DNA of 64,000 bases from Macrobrachium rosenbergii (taxonomy: Eukaryota; Arthropoda; Malacostraca; Decapoda; Palaemonidae), in assembly GCF_040412425.1 (NCBI RefSeq), contig NC_089783.1, positions 39,196,625-39,260,624 of the forward strand, written 5' to 3'. Position numbers and translations under genes: made by a program. Below are positions 1 to 10,355 of this stretch, piece by piece (positions within the stretch are counted from its first letter, which is position 1; each line of letters opens with the position of its first letter). The notes under the pieces were generated by a model. The model searched no databases. It saw only the letters and a program-made list of their open reading frames with translations, and had not been told where the DNA came from.

Positions 1-187
1 CACATTCTGTTTCTTCCATCTTGCTATCCACCCCTCTCCTAACAATCGTTTCATAATGCAATTGCGAGATTTTTCTCTTGTTACACCTTTCAAACCTTTC
101 TACTCATAACTTCCTTTTCAGCGCTGAATGACCTCATAGGTCCCAGTTCTTGGCATTTGGCCGAAATTCTATATTCCATTCCATTCT
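1..187 (-). repeat. DR-B dispersed repeat, truncated by window edge
   Basis: Matches the copies at 8400-8725, 17125-17333 and 49245-49550, with the shared blocks CTTCCATCTTGCTATCCACC, GCTGAATGACCTCATAGGTC and a terminal ATTCCATTCCATTCTATA. The part upstream of the window is missing. It is unclassified: no RT or transposase coding and no clear terminal inverted repeat. Confidence 0.8.
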
Positions 188-876
188 ATATTCCGATAAG
201 GAGTGTCAGCGTAGTCATTATCTATTTCGTGCACAGATATTACGTAAATAATCAACTACCTATATAAAAACCAAACTTATTGTTTTGATATACCATCAGT
301 TTTCTTACAGTCAATTCCGTGCTTGCATTAAGTACAAATTCTGGGTAACTAAATTAAAAACAAAACTTCTTTAGGGCACTACACTGGGAATCAAGAAGTC
401 TTGAAAAATTTATTGCTGATCATATAAATGTAAAATCCGCACGAAACTTGTAGAAACATTTTTTTTTTCTCTTTTGTACTCTCAAATGCATAAGTTTGAC
501 TTTTTGTTTTTAAATTAATTCTGAACTGCACTTATGTAGATATTTGATCTGTTGATAGCGGAATCCTCTTTAACATGATAGAAAATTCTCTTATATTTAT
601 ACAGCAATAATTACAGTTTCTCAATCACTATTGCCATCATTTTACTAAAGCATTTGAAAACATCATATTTTTTCGAATCGATACCAAAACAAGCACGCGA
701 GGGTGTTTGGAAATTACACAGCAGGAAGTCGCCTTTGAACAATGAAATGTAAATAGCGATGGCTTAGATTGCGGAAATGCTCTTTGATGTTGAGTCTGAA
801 CATGAAAGCTTCACCAAACGATCTTAATTAGAAATTAGAATAAAAGCAGTGAGCAAATAAACGACATTGGAATGAA
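188..876. other. AT-rich sequence, nothing recognised
   Basis: Ordinary AT-rich sequence. No ORF of note, no tandem array and no similarity to the repeat families seen elsewhere in the window. Confidence 0.6.
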
Positions 877-1345
877 CTTATATTTCACCTATTAACTTAT
901 ATTTCATGTATTAACTTATATTTCGGGTAATATTAACTTATATACTCTTCAAGTATCATTAACTTATATTTCAGGTATTAACTTATATTTCCGGTATTAA
1001 CTTATATTTCACGAGTTAACTTGAGTTTCGGGCATTAACTTGTATTTCGGGATATATTAACTTATATTTCAAGTATCATTAACTTTTATTTCAGGCATTA
1101 ATTTATATTCCACGTATTATTAACATATATTTCAAGTGTCATTAACTTATATTTCAGGCATTTTAACTTATATTTCAGGTGTTATTAACTTATATTTCAG
1201 GTATTAACTTATAATTCGGGTATTATTACCTTATATTTTAAGTATTATTAACTTACATTTCAGGTATTAACTTATAATTCGGGTACGCTACCTATTAATT
1301 TATATTTCAGGTATTAACATATATTTCCGGTATTTAATCATGATA
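877..1345. repeat. Minisatellite, ~19-23 bp unit
   Basis: About 20 imperfect head-to-tail copies of a unit close to TTAACTTATATTTCAGGTA. Units differ by substitutions (CAGG/CGGG/CCGG) and by small insertions such as an extra ATTA. No ORF spans it. Confidence 0.9.
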
Positions 1346-1438
1346 CCTGTCGGAGTGAAACACTAATGGAATCTATAATACGTATTCGTCATGCTGATCT
1401 CTATCCTGAGCAAAAATAAAACGAAATTGAAGGTTGTA

Positions 1439-1440
<2 letters not shown>

Positions 1441-1529
<89 letters not shown>

Positions 1530-1556
1530 CATACATTATATATATATATACACACA
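1441..1556. repeat. (TA)n microsatellite with CA-containing tail
   Basis: About 80 bp of uninterrupted TA followed by degenerate TACACATACATACATTATA and CACACACA. The Tyr-Ile ORFs across it on both strands are artefacts. Confidence 0.98.
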
Positions 1557-1611
1557 CAGTAGCTGACCAACCAGGTGCTGCACGGGAAAACTCTGAATGA
1601 CAGTCTGCGTG

Positions 1612-1704
1612 TAGGGGGGGAAAAGGGAAAGGGGATGGGGCAGGGGAAGGAAGAGAGAAGGGGAGGGGGAAGTGTAGGGAAAGGAGAAGGAAGAAGGGTA
1701 GAGG
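1612..1704 (+). repeat. G-rich purine tract
   Basis: About 90 bp almost entirely of G and A with many GGG and GGGG runs. By run spacing it could form a G-quadruplex or triplex. It lies between a (TA)n tract and a minisatellite. Confidence 0.8.
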
Positions 1705-1785
1705 TTTGTGTTGACAGTTCGACTGACAGTTCTGCTTTTTCATGCGAACATTCACCCTTCAAGCAGGTCGTGAGTGAATTCACAA

Positions 1786-2965
1786 GCATTCCCATGGTGA
1801 CTGTCCCTTTTATCCAGGTATTACTGTTCTGTCTGTCCCTTTTATCCAGATATTACTGTGGTGATTGTCCCTTTTAATCAGGTATTACTCTCCTGGCTGT
1901 TCCTTTTATCCAGGTATTACTGTTCTGTCAGTCCCTTTTATCCAGGTATTACTGTGGTGACTGCCCCTTTTATCCAAAATTACAGTTCCTCGTTGGACAA
2001 GTCGGTAGAGTTCTCGGCTAGCACTCTGCTAGGCCCGAGTTCGAGTCTCCGGCCGGCCAATGAAGAATTAGAGGAATTTATTTCTGGTGATAGAAACTCA
2101 TTTCTCGCTATAATGTGGTATGGATTCCACAATAAGCTGTAGGTCCCGTTGCTAGGTAACCAACTGGTTCTTAGCCACGTAAAATACGTCTAATCCTTCG
2201 GGCCATCCCTAGGAAAGCTATTAATCAGCTCAGTGGTCTGGTTACACTAAGGTATACTTTACTTTATCCAAAATTACTGTGGTGACAATCCCTTTTAACC
2301 AGGTATTACTGTTCTGTCTGTCCCTTTTATCCAAGTATTGCTGTTCTGTCAGTTTCTTTTATCCAGGTATTACTGCGGTGACTGTCCCTTTATCTAGAAA
2401 TTACTGTGGTGGCTATCCCTTTTAACCAGGTATTATTGTTCTGTCTGTCCCTTTTATCCAGGTATTAGTGTAGTGACTGTTCCTTTTATCCAGGTACTAC
2501 TGTAGTGACTGTCCCTTTTCTCAAGGTATTACTGTGGTGATTGTCCCTTTTATCCAGGTATTACTTTAGTGACTGTCCCTTTTATCCAGGTATTACTGTT
2601 CTATCTGTCCCTTTAGTCAAGGTATTATTCTGGTGACTGTCCCTTTTACCCAGGTATTATTGTTGTGACTGTCCCTTTTATCCAGATATTACTGTGCTGA
2701 CTGTCACCTTTAAGCAGGTATTACTGTGCTGTCGGTCCCTTTTTTTCAGGTATTACTGTGGCGACTGTCCATTTTATCCATATATTACTGTGGTGACTAT
2801 CCCTTTTATCCAGTTATTACTGTCCTGTTTGTCCTCTTTATCCAGGTATTACCGTGGTGGCTGTCTCTTTCTCCAAGTATTATTGTACTGTCTGTCACCT
2901 TTATCCATGTATGACTGTGATGTCTGCCCCTTTTATTCAGGCATTACTGTGGTGACTGCAAAGCA
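1786..2965. repeat. Minisatellite, ~31-32 bp unit, split by a SINE
   Basis: About 28 imperfect copies of a unit made of TTACTGTGGTGACTGTCC plus CTTTTATCCAGGTA. A variant half-unit carries TTCTGTCTGTCC. The array is interrupted by the SINE at 1984-2262 and resumes immediately after it. Short ORFs with FxxYYC-type repeats are translations of the unit, not genes. Confidence 0.92.
1984..2262 (+). mobile_element. tRNA-derived SINE, full length, with 15-bp target duplication
   Basis: A 279-bp insertion in the minisatellite, flanked by perfect 15-bp duplications TTTATCCAAAATTAC at 1969-1983 and 2263-2277. The head is tRNA-like: an A-box-like TGGACAAGTCGGTAGAG near 1995 and a B-box-like GAGTTCGAGTCTCC near 2037, the internal Pol III promoter of a tRNA-derived SINE. 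The body carries no ORF. It should be mobilised in trans by a LINE; the partner is not identifiable here. I recognise it as a common crustacean-type SINE, but the family name would need a library search. The intact duplication implies a recent insertion. Confidence 0.88.
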
Positions 2966-3019
2966 TTTTCAATAATATATTTCCATGGTCTCGAGTACAT
3001 GAAGTGAGGTATGATAAAC

Positions 3020-3880
3020 CCTAGTTTATTTACCATATAAGTTACAAAGGGAAGGGGATGAGGGAATGGGAAGGGGGTACGAAATTGAAACCTACACCAT
3101 TTTCTAAGTTGGGTCAAATGATGGCCACGTGCCAGATTTTGCCTAGATCGGTCTAATGGTTACCATATACGTTACAGAGGGAAGGTGGAAGGGAGATGGG
3201 GTTGGGGAAAGGGAAGGGGTACGGGTTTGAAACCTACCCTATTATCTATGCTGGGTCAAATGATGGCCGTGTGCCAAATTTTGCTTAGATCGGTCAAGCG
3301 GTTACCACATAAGTTACAAAGGGAAGGGGGAAGGGGGAATTGAGATGAGAAGGGGAATGGGAAGAGGGTACGGGTTTAAAAATTACCCTATTACCTAAGT
3401 TGGGTCAAATAATTGCCACGTGCCAAATTTTGCATAGATAGGTCAAGCGATTACCACATAAGTTGCAAAGGGAAGGGGAAGGGGAAGGGGAAGGGGAAGG
3501 GGGAAGGGGAAGGGGGAAGGGGAAGGGGGAAGAGGGGTACGGTTTGAAATCTACCTATCATCTAAGTTGGACCAAATGATGGTCACATTCCGAATTTTGC
3601 CCAGATCGGTCAAGCGGTTACCACATAAGTTACAAAGGGGGGGGGAAGGGGGTATGGGTTTGAAACCTACCCTATATCTAAGTTGGGTCAAATGATGGCC
3701 ACGTGCCAAGTTTTGTCTAGATCGGAAAAGCACCTACCACATAAGTTACAAAGGGAAGGGGTAAGGGGGGATGGGAGCAGGGGAAGGGGAAGGGGGTATG
3801 GGTTTGAAACCTGCCCTATTATCTAAGTAGGATCAAATGATGGCCATGTGCCAAATTTTGTCTAGTTCGGATTTCTATAG
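3020..3880. repeat. Six-unit long minisatellite (~120-165 bp) with G-rich spacers
   Basis: Each unit has a conserved part (TAAGTTGGGTCAAATGATGG, CACGTGCCAAATTTTGC, TAGATCGGTCAAGCGGTTAC, CACATAAGTTACAAAGGGA) and a variable (GGGGAA)n spacer. The ATGATGGCC-type block recurs near 3118, 3256, 3410, 3577, 3695 and 3836. Unit length varies mainly through the G-rich spacer; the longest G-rich run is 3465-3540. Confidence 0.9.
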
Positions 3881-4010
3881 CGCACAAAGTTACAAATATA
3901 CACAGAAACAAATATACAAACATAACTGCAAACAAATATACAAACATTCATTTCTATACATAAGATATATATGTATAGATATATATTCATATATATATAT
4001 TACATATATA

Positions 4011-4094
4011 ATCATGAAGCTACAAATGTCGCTTATTATCAAATCCACGCTACCTCGTGGATTTGATATTAAGCGACATTTGTAGCTGCATGAT
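4011..4094. repeat. Near-perfect hairpin, 39-bp arms, 6-nt loop
   Basis: Left arm 4011-4049 and right arm 4056-4094 are reverse complements with about two mismatches; the loop is CTACCT. The arms include GCTACAAATGTCGCTTA and ATCAAATCCACG. TA-rich sequence flanks both sides. Confidence 0.92.
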
Positions 4095-4125
4095 TGTATA
4101 TAAATCACGGTGATAAAAAAATGTC

Positions 4126-4130
<5 letters not shown>

Positions 4131-4206
<76 letters not shown>

Positions 4207-4240
4207 AGATACATATTCATATATATATTACATATACGTA
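4131..4240. repeat. (TA)n microsatellite
   Basis: About 70 bp of pure TA, then a TA-rich block (GTATAGATACATATTCATAT) that is a direct repeat of the block at 3972-4005 upstream of the hairpin. Confidence 0.95.
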
Positions 4241-4566
4241 TGCTGTATGTAGGCTATACCAATTTCTGAAACGAACGGTGAATGTTTTCACTACTGTCCT
4301 GTTTAAACATCCAGAAAACATACAAAACAATGAATGACACAAAAGCCATATCCGCAAATTGTATTCTACGCCATTACAGCTATTGCTACGCCGCCATTTG
4401 CGTAATCTCCATTAGTTCGTACGATACAATGGGCAACCGAGACTGACTGCTGCCTAAAACAACACTACCTCAGGATAAAAACGATTATGTCCTTATGTTT
4501 ACTGGCTGTTAATGACTGCGCAGGGATAACAATAGCATCCGGGAGTTTATTGTTCTAAGAAAAATG
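4241..4566. other. Unique sequence, nothing recognised
   Basis: Complex sequence of moderate GC with no convincing ORF and no match to the repeat families in the window. Confidence 0.5.
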
Positions 4567-5422
<856 letters not shown>

Positions 5423-5611
5423 AAAGGACCTATTCAAACTGGATGGTATCTAATGGAGTTTTTATTCAAAAAGTTACAAGCTTTCTTGGACAAGCAGTCC
5501 ACATTATCAAGTGTCCGGATACTTGATAATGTGGACTGTTTGTCCAAGAAAGCTTGTAACTTTTGAATAAAAACTCCATTAGATACCATCCAGTTTGAAT
5601 GAGGTCCTTTT
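5423..5611. repeat. Palindrome, ~90-bp arms, between two TA tracts
   Basis: Left arm 5423-5512 and right arm 5521-5611 pair over nearly their whole length; the loop is about 8 nt (GTCCGGAT). Only a few mismatches or indels are visible (TATTCAAACT against AGTTTGAATGA; GCAG against TGTT). (TA)n flanks both sides. On + in the right arm, CTTGATAATGT precedes a GGAC/GTCC hairpin and then AAGAAAGC, a hammerhead-like arrangement discussed in the findings. Confidence 0.93.
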
Positions 5612-5655
5612 TAGTTATTCTACTAATGCACAGAACAATTGTGTATGTGATAAAG

Positions 5656-5659
<4 letters not shown>

Positions 5660-5714
<55 letters not shown>

Positions 5715-5800
5715 TATACATATATATGGTATATATACATATATAATATATATATATATAATATATATATATATAATTATATTTACGTAATATATATAGT
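5660..5800. repeat. (TA)n microsatellite, right flank of palindrome
   Basis: About 50 bp of pure TA followed by degenerate TA/TATATGG-type sequence to about 5800. Confidence 0.95.
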
Positions 5801-6059
5801 TAGCGCGTATTAATATAGCAACGCACGTATAGATACTGCAAAAAATCTCCTTTAAAATCCAGTTTCACTAATTTAACATCAATAAAAGTCAATTCAAAAA
5901 CCATTAAAAATCAAAGAAAAACACGTGTGTACTCACCAAAGTTGGTAGCGTTAACATCACTCTTTCTCTTCCTACAAAGGACTCTTGCGAGTCAGCAAAA
6001 CTTAGGGGTCGCGGGAGATCAAGCAGCCGGGGAGAGCTGCCTCCAAACTTCTCTAGAGA

Positions 6060-7108
6060 GGGCGAGTCCAAAGCCCATATTATAATGCTCAAATGTTTTC
6101 AATTGGCGACAGATCCGGAGAATTGGCAGTGCTACCTCCAACTTCTGTGGAGAGAACGTATCCAAATCCTTTTAACTTTAGCTTTATTGCAGAAACCAAA
6201 TGTTTTCAATGGGCAACAGATCAGGAGAATCACCAGGCCAGTTAGGCCTAAGGTTAAAGTCAATACGGCGTTCCTTGGTTATTTTGGCAGCCAAGCATGA
6301 GCCACGGACTTGGGCTGCTAGTTTTACATTTATCTTTTTTTTTTTCTTAATCTTTAAAACATCCTCAGATATCAAGATATCAAACTGTTATTTAAATGTA
6401 AATAAAAATTACTTCTGACAACTTCTCACAACAAGGCTCTGATCGTAACTGACTAACAAACACGTGTATCAGAAATGTCAAAATGTTGGGCCACGGTGGC
6501 TTCACTTAAGCCGGGTCAGGGCATCTCCATTAAAGTAACTTCCTTGGCATAAGCCGTGCCAAAAGACCTTCACACCTTATATAAGGTACTGGGGCTGCTA
6601 GACCGAGGTGCTGAGAAGGTTCCCACAAAGGGGTTTGGCCCTAGCGCACGCCACACAGTCTTATCCCTTTCGTCATTCGCTTAAAAGGAAGCTTTGTCGG
6701 ACCAAAGCACTGCACACCTCTCATTAAGCCCCCAACAGTTATAGGTTTTAGCAAAAGGGCGCCTTCGAGCAGGAGAGAGCGAGTCTCTTCTTGGCGGAAG
6801 CCTTCCCGTATCCCTCCCAATGCGGTCTCCTGGATACAACGAGCAGAGAGGTCTCCCCCTGTAGCATGGATTACAACTCAACTGACACTTTAAACACCCT
6901 TCCCCCCAGCCCAAAGTGCAGAGGGAGACTGCAGCGATGGGGGAGGGGGTCATCTAGACGCCGCCACTGTCCTCAAACCGCTTGATATGGTTATAAAGGT
7001 CAATAGTTTCACTCTATTTTGACGAACAATATCTGCAGCATTTAACCCGTCCTTATGACACTGGATCACCTTCACGTGATCATCACGCGATGTACGCCGC
7101 TTAGCCAT
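6060..7108 (-). pseudogene. Tc1-like transposase relic
   Basis: On the minus strand a start at 7108 opens MAKRRTSRDDHVKVI, then HKDGLNAADIVRQNR, like the N-terminal helix-turn-helix of Tc1 transposases. After a frameshift, about 6700-6680 encodes LNERCAVLWSDKASF, comparable to the W-S-D-E/K-S-F block around the second acidic residue. At 6196-6240 it encodes WPGDSPDLLPIENIW, the C-terminal catalytic signature of the family. About 108 bp further on (6090-6127) a second copy of that motif reads ANSPDLSPIENI and then a stop. Frameshifts and stops throughout rule out function. The size (~1.05 kb) fits a ~340-residue transposase. I could not identify terminal inverted repeats. Confidence 0.82.
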
Positions 7109-7149
7109 AATTATTCACAAAAAATATTCCCCAAACACTAAACACTGCG

Positions 7150-7817
7150 GTACAGATGCGATGGCCGGACGGAGCAAAAACGCGCTAACAATCACACGCG
7201 TAAGCTAACAGGGAACTGGGCTGGTAAGTGATTATTTGAATTTTATCCCCTAAACATGTGGAAATAAAGGAGCTAAGTTACCAATTTGTTCATTTGTCCC
7301 AGTCGAATTTTTTTTTTACACGTTTGGTGGGAATGATTCTGATTTGAAAAGGGATTTATTGCAATATCCATAAGCGATGACTTTACATTTTATATTTTAT
7401 CGTTATGTTATATTTATTTATAAATATATTATTATAATTTAACTATTCAGTCATGACAATATGACCGAGTCAAGGAATAAAACACAGCCCTTGCCCTTCA
7501 CAGTCCTTGCCCTTGGTGAAGTTCAGCAAAGCCAGAACTTTGCTGTTTTGTCACTGTTCCTAACCAGTGCTTCTGTTCGTCAACTTATTTTCTATATAAT
7601 TTCCTTTTAACCTCGCTTTTACCCCAGATTGCTGATATCTAAGTAAGGCACCCAATTCGTTTAGGGCTAATATTCAAAGCATATTTAGGCTTCACCGTTT
7701 CTCTCGATAGTTTACATAATTTATATGAATTAAACCTGTTTATCTTCACCAGACATGGATCCCAACTGTTCACAGGGTTTTAATATTTCTTCTCTGAGAC
7801 AATTCTGCAAGGTATTA
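7150..7817. other. Unique AT-rich sequence
   Basis: No ORF or repeat recognised. It may contain the unrecognised terminal end of the Tc1-like relic. A short direct repeat, CCCTTGCCCTT-like, occurs at 7488-7512. Confidence 0.45.
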
Positions 7818-7825
7818 CTCAAATC

Positions 7826-8102
7826 GGTGCCACTTTGGCTTGTTGTCTACGCGTTACCTCCGAGGTGTTAGTACTAAACAATGCGGAAGATCCATGGGAC
7901 GCCATGTTTAGTACTAGCCCCTCGGGGATCAAAGATTTCGTCTGTTAATATCATTTGTCGACCACACAATATAGATATGGGTGTATATAATACTTTGATC
8001 TTCGACGGGCTAGTACTAAAAACGGCGTCCCACTGACATTCCGCAGTGTTTAGAACTAGCACCTCGGAGGTGACGCGTAAATAACAAGCCAAAAGTGGCA
8101 CC
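7826..8102. mobile_element. Fold-back MITE, 277 bp, with perfect 8-bp target duplication
   Basis: Begins GGTGCCACTTTGGCTTGTT and ends with the complementary AACAAGCCAAAAGTGGCACC. The terminal inverted repeats are about 115 bp, so most of the element folds back on itself around a ~50-bp centre. CTCAAATC is duplicated exactly at 7818-7825 and 8103-8110. No transposase coding. An 8-bp duplication fits hAT, P or Merlin mechanisms; the GG terminus is unlike typical hAT ends (CAG..), so superfamily is open. The element is AT-poor relative to its flanks. Confidence 0.85.
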
Positions 8103-8399
8103 CTCAAATCTTTCTTTCATGGGCGGTGAATCCTCCAATTCTGTAATTTTAACCTGGTCAGAGATCTTTTGCATTTATCCCATTGCATGTCTTTGTCTTC
8201 CCAACTTAATCTCTTTCATGATTCTATTGGTTTTTCATCGGTATTCTTTCATATTCTGTTCCTTTTTATTGAAGTCTGTTTGTCATTATTATTAATGCTC
8301 GCTTTATTTAGTCACTGGTACTGTCTGGCATCATGTTTTCAAACATCTCTCTTGGATTCCCCCTATATTTAGAAGTTCATCAAAACAGTTGTTCTCCCG

Positions 8400-8725
8400 T
8401 GGGGGAAGGGCGGGGGGAGGTTATGTGCCGTCAATGCACTCCGTGCGGTGCACTGTAGGCATTACTTAAGGTTCTTTGCAGCGTGCCTTCGGCCCCTAGC
8501 TGCAACCCATTTCTTTCCTTTTACTGTACCTCCTTTCATATTCTTTTCCTTCCATCTTTCTTTCCACCCTCTCCTAACAACTGATTCATAATGCAACTGC
8601 GAGGTCTTCCTCCTGTTACCTACACCTTTCAAACTTTTGCTGCCAATTTCCGTTCCAGCGCTGAATGACCTCATTGGTCCCTGTGCTTGGCCTTTGGCCT
8701 AAATTCTATATTCAATCAATCAATC
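8400..8725 (-). repeat. DR-B dispersed repeat, near full length
   Basis: Runs from a C/G-rich end (GGGGGAAGGGCGGGGGGAGG) through GTGCCGTCAATGCACTCC, GCAGCGTGCCTTCGGCCCC and GCTGAATGACCTCATTGGTC to AAATTCTATATTCAATCAAT. The strand shown carries a ~70-codon ORF at 8674-8462 (MRSFSAGTEIGSK... to ...RHAAKNLK) that is also open in the 49245 copy. No known domain is visible, so I treat it as part of the repeat, not a gene. Confidence 0.85.
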
Positions 8726-8962
8726 AAAACATCTGTTCCATCTATTCCTTTCTTTTTACTTTACGGAACTGCCAGTTCTTTCTTATACTTTAGCACTTTT
8801 TCTTATGTTGGCTATTTCATATATTTCTCTCCCTCGTTGCGTTATTTTGCTCTTGATACGCATCATCCAGTACCCTTAGCAACAGACCTCTTCCAATTGT
8901 CATCACTTCTCTTATCTACTTTTTTTTTTTACTTTCTAAAATCCTTATTTTTTTTTTTTTTT
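8726..8962. other. T-rich sequence between repeats
   Basis: T-rich with homopolymer runs. The ORF reading through it is a low-complexity Phe/Ser/Leu translation and is not supported as a gene. Confidence 0.5.
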
Positions 8963-9397
8963 TTAGTTTTCTCTAAAAGAAAACTATTGTGCCGGCTTTG
9001 TTTGTCCATCTGCACTTTTTTTCTGTCCGCACTTTTTTCTGTCCGCACTTATTTCTGTCCGCCCTTAGATCTTAAATACTTCTGAAGCTAGAGGGTTGCA
9101 ATTTGGCATGTTGATCCTCCACCATACAATCTTCAAACATACCAAATTGCAGCCCTCTAGCATCAGTAGTTTTTATTTGATTTAAGGTTAAAGTTAGCCA
9201 TTAATCGTGCTTCTGGCAACGACAAAGGAGAGACCACCACCGGGCCGTGGTTAAAGTTTCATGGGCCACGGCTCATACAGCATTATACCGAGACCACCGA
9301 AAGATAGATATATTTCGGTGGTCTTGATTATACGCTGTAGCGGCTGTACAGACAACTCGATCGCTACGAAGAAACTTCGGCGCATTTTTTACTTGTA
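8963..9397 (+). repeat. DR-A dispersed repeat
   Basis: Complete copy: starts TTTTAGTTTTCTCTAAAAG, has the paired blocks CTGAAGCTAGAGGGTTGC and GCAGCCCTCTAGC, the paired ACCGAAAGATA and TTTCGGTGGTC, and ends with the small hairpin GAAGAAACTTC then TTTTTTACTTG. Twelve copies occur in the window. It has no coding capacity and several internal hairpins. Confidence 0.9.
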
Positions 9398-9464
9398 ATT
9401 TTCTGTCATAAAGAAACCCATTCTCAAGCCATCAGGTCACTTTCGTTGCTTAAATTCTATTTTG

Positions 9465-10355
9465 CTTTTTCCTTAGACTTCTGACATAATCCTCTTTCAA
9501 CAAATACCTTGATATTTTTCCCTCACTTTATTTTATAAGTGATATTGAACATTTACATTAAATAGATTTTCTCGTTGCTATCATAAAAAAAATTGTTTAT
9601 ATATTGCTCCTTTATCCTGAACTTATTCTTGGAATGGGATTTTCAAACTCCTTGATATTTTTCCCCCACTTTATTGTATAAGTGATATTGAACATTTGTA
9701 TTAAATAGCCTTTCCTGTTGCTATCATAAAAAGACATTTATATTCTGTATCCTGACATTATTCTTAGAATGGGATTTTCAAATACCTTGATATTTTTCCC
9801 TCACTTTATTTTATTAGTGATACTGAACGTTTATATTAAACAGATTTTCCTGTTGTTATCATACAAAAAAACAAGTTAAAAATGAGCCGAAATGTCCTCG
9901 GCGCAGTCGAGTTTTCTGTACAGCGTATAATCAAGGCCAGGGCCCCCGAAAATAAATCTATCTTTCGGTGGTCTCGGTATAATGCTGTATGAGCCGCTGC
10001 CCATGAAACTTTAACAACGGCCCGGTGATGGCCTATCCTATATCGCTGCCAGAAGCACGGTTGTGGCTAACTTTAACCTTAAATAAAAAAAATTACAGAG
10101 GCTAGAGGGCTGCAACTTGGTAGGTTTGATGATTGGAGGGTGGATTATCAGCATACCAAATTGCAGCCCTCTAACCTCAGTAGTTTTTAAGATCTGAGGG
10201 CGGACAGAAAAAGCGCGGACAGAAAAAAGAGCGGACAAAATAAAGTGCGGACGGACAGACAAAGCCAGCACAATAGTTTTCATTTATGGAAAACTAAAAA
10301 TCATTTATATCTTTCCCCTTTATCCTGACCCTCTTCTTAGAATCGGATTTTCTAC
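9465..10355. repeat. Three-unit ~140-bp tandem array, third unit split by DR-A
   Basis: Units begin near CCTTGATATTTTTCCCTCAC (about 9509, 9648, 9784) and end GAATGGGATTTTCAAA. The third unit is interrupted at ~9871 by DR-A and resumes at ~10301 with TCATTTATATCTTTCCCC and GAATCGGATTTTC. Confidence 0.85.
9872..10300 (-). repeat. DR-A dispersed repeat inserted in tandem array
   Basis: Complete copy in inverse orientation: ACAAGTTAAAAATGAGCCG at the left and GAAAACTAAAAA at the right. Comparison with the two intact array units shows what was inserted, so both ends can be placed to within a few bases. Confidence 0.9.

Noticed and set aside
1363..1795. Long ORFs rich in Tyr-Ile, His-Thr, Val-Cys or Arg-Glu repeats (for example 1363-1795, 5195-5566, 27834-28436, 45471-45872, 50749-51282, 56371-56778)
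   Set aside because: They are translations of (TA)n, (CA)n or (GA)n tracts and occur on both strands at once; no non-repetitive domain is present.
1858..2975. ORFs with YYC/FP repeats across 1858-2142 and 2694-2975
   Set aside because: They read through a 31-32-bp tandem array; frame changes between units and there is no conserved start.
8687..9085. 132-codon + ORF
   Set aside because: Spans the end of DR-B, T-rich low complexity and the start of DR-A; Phe/Ser/Leu-rich with no motif.
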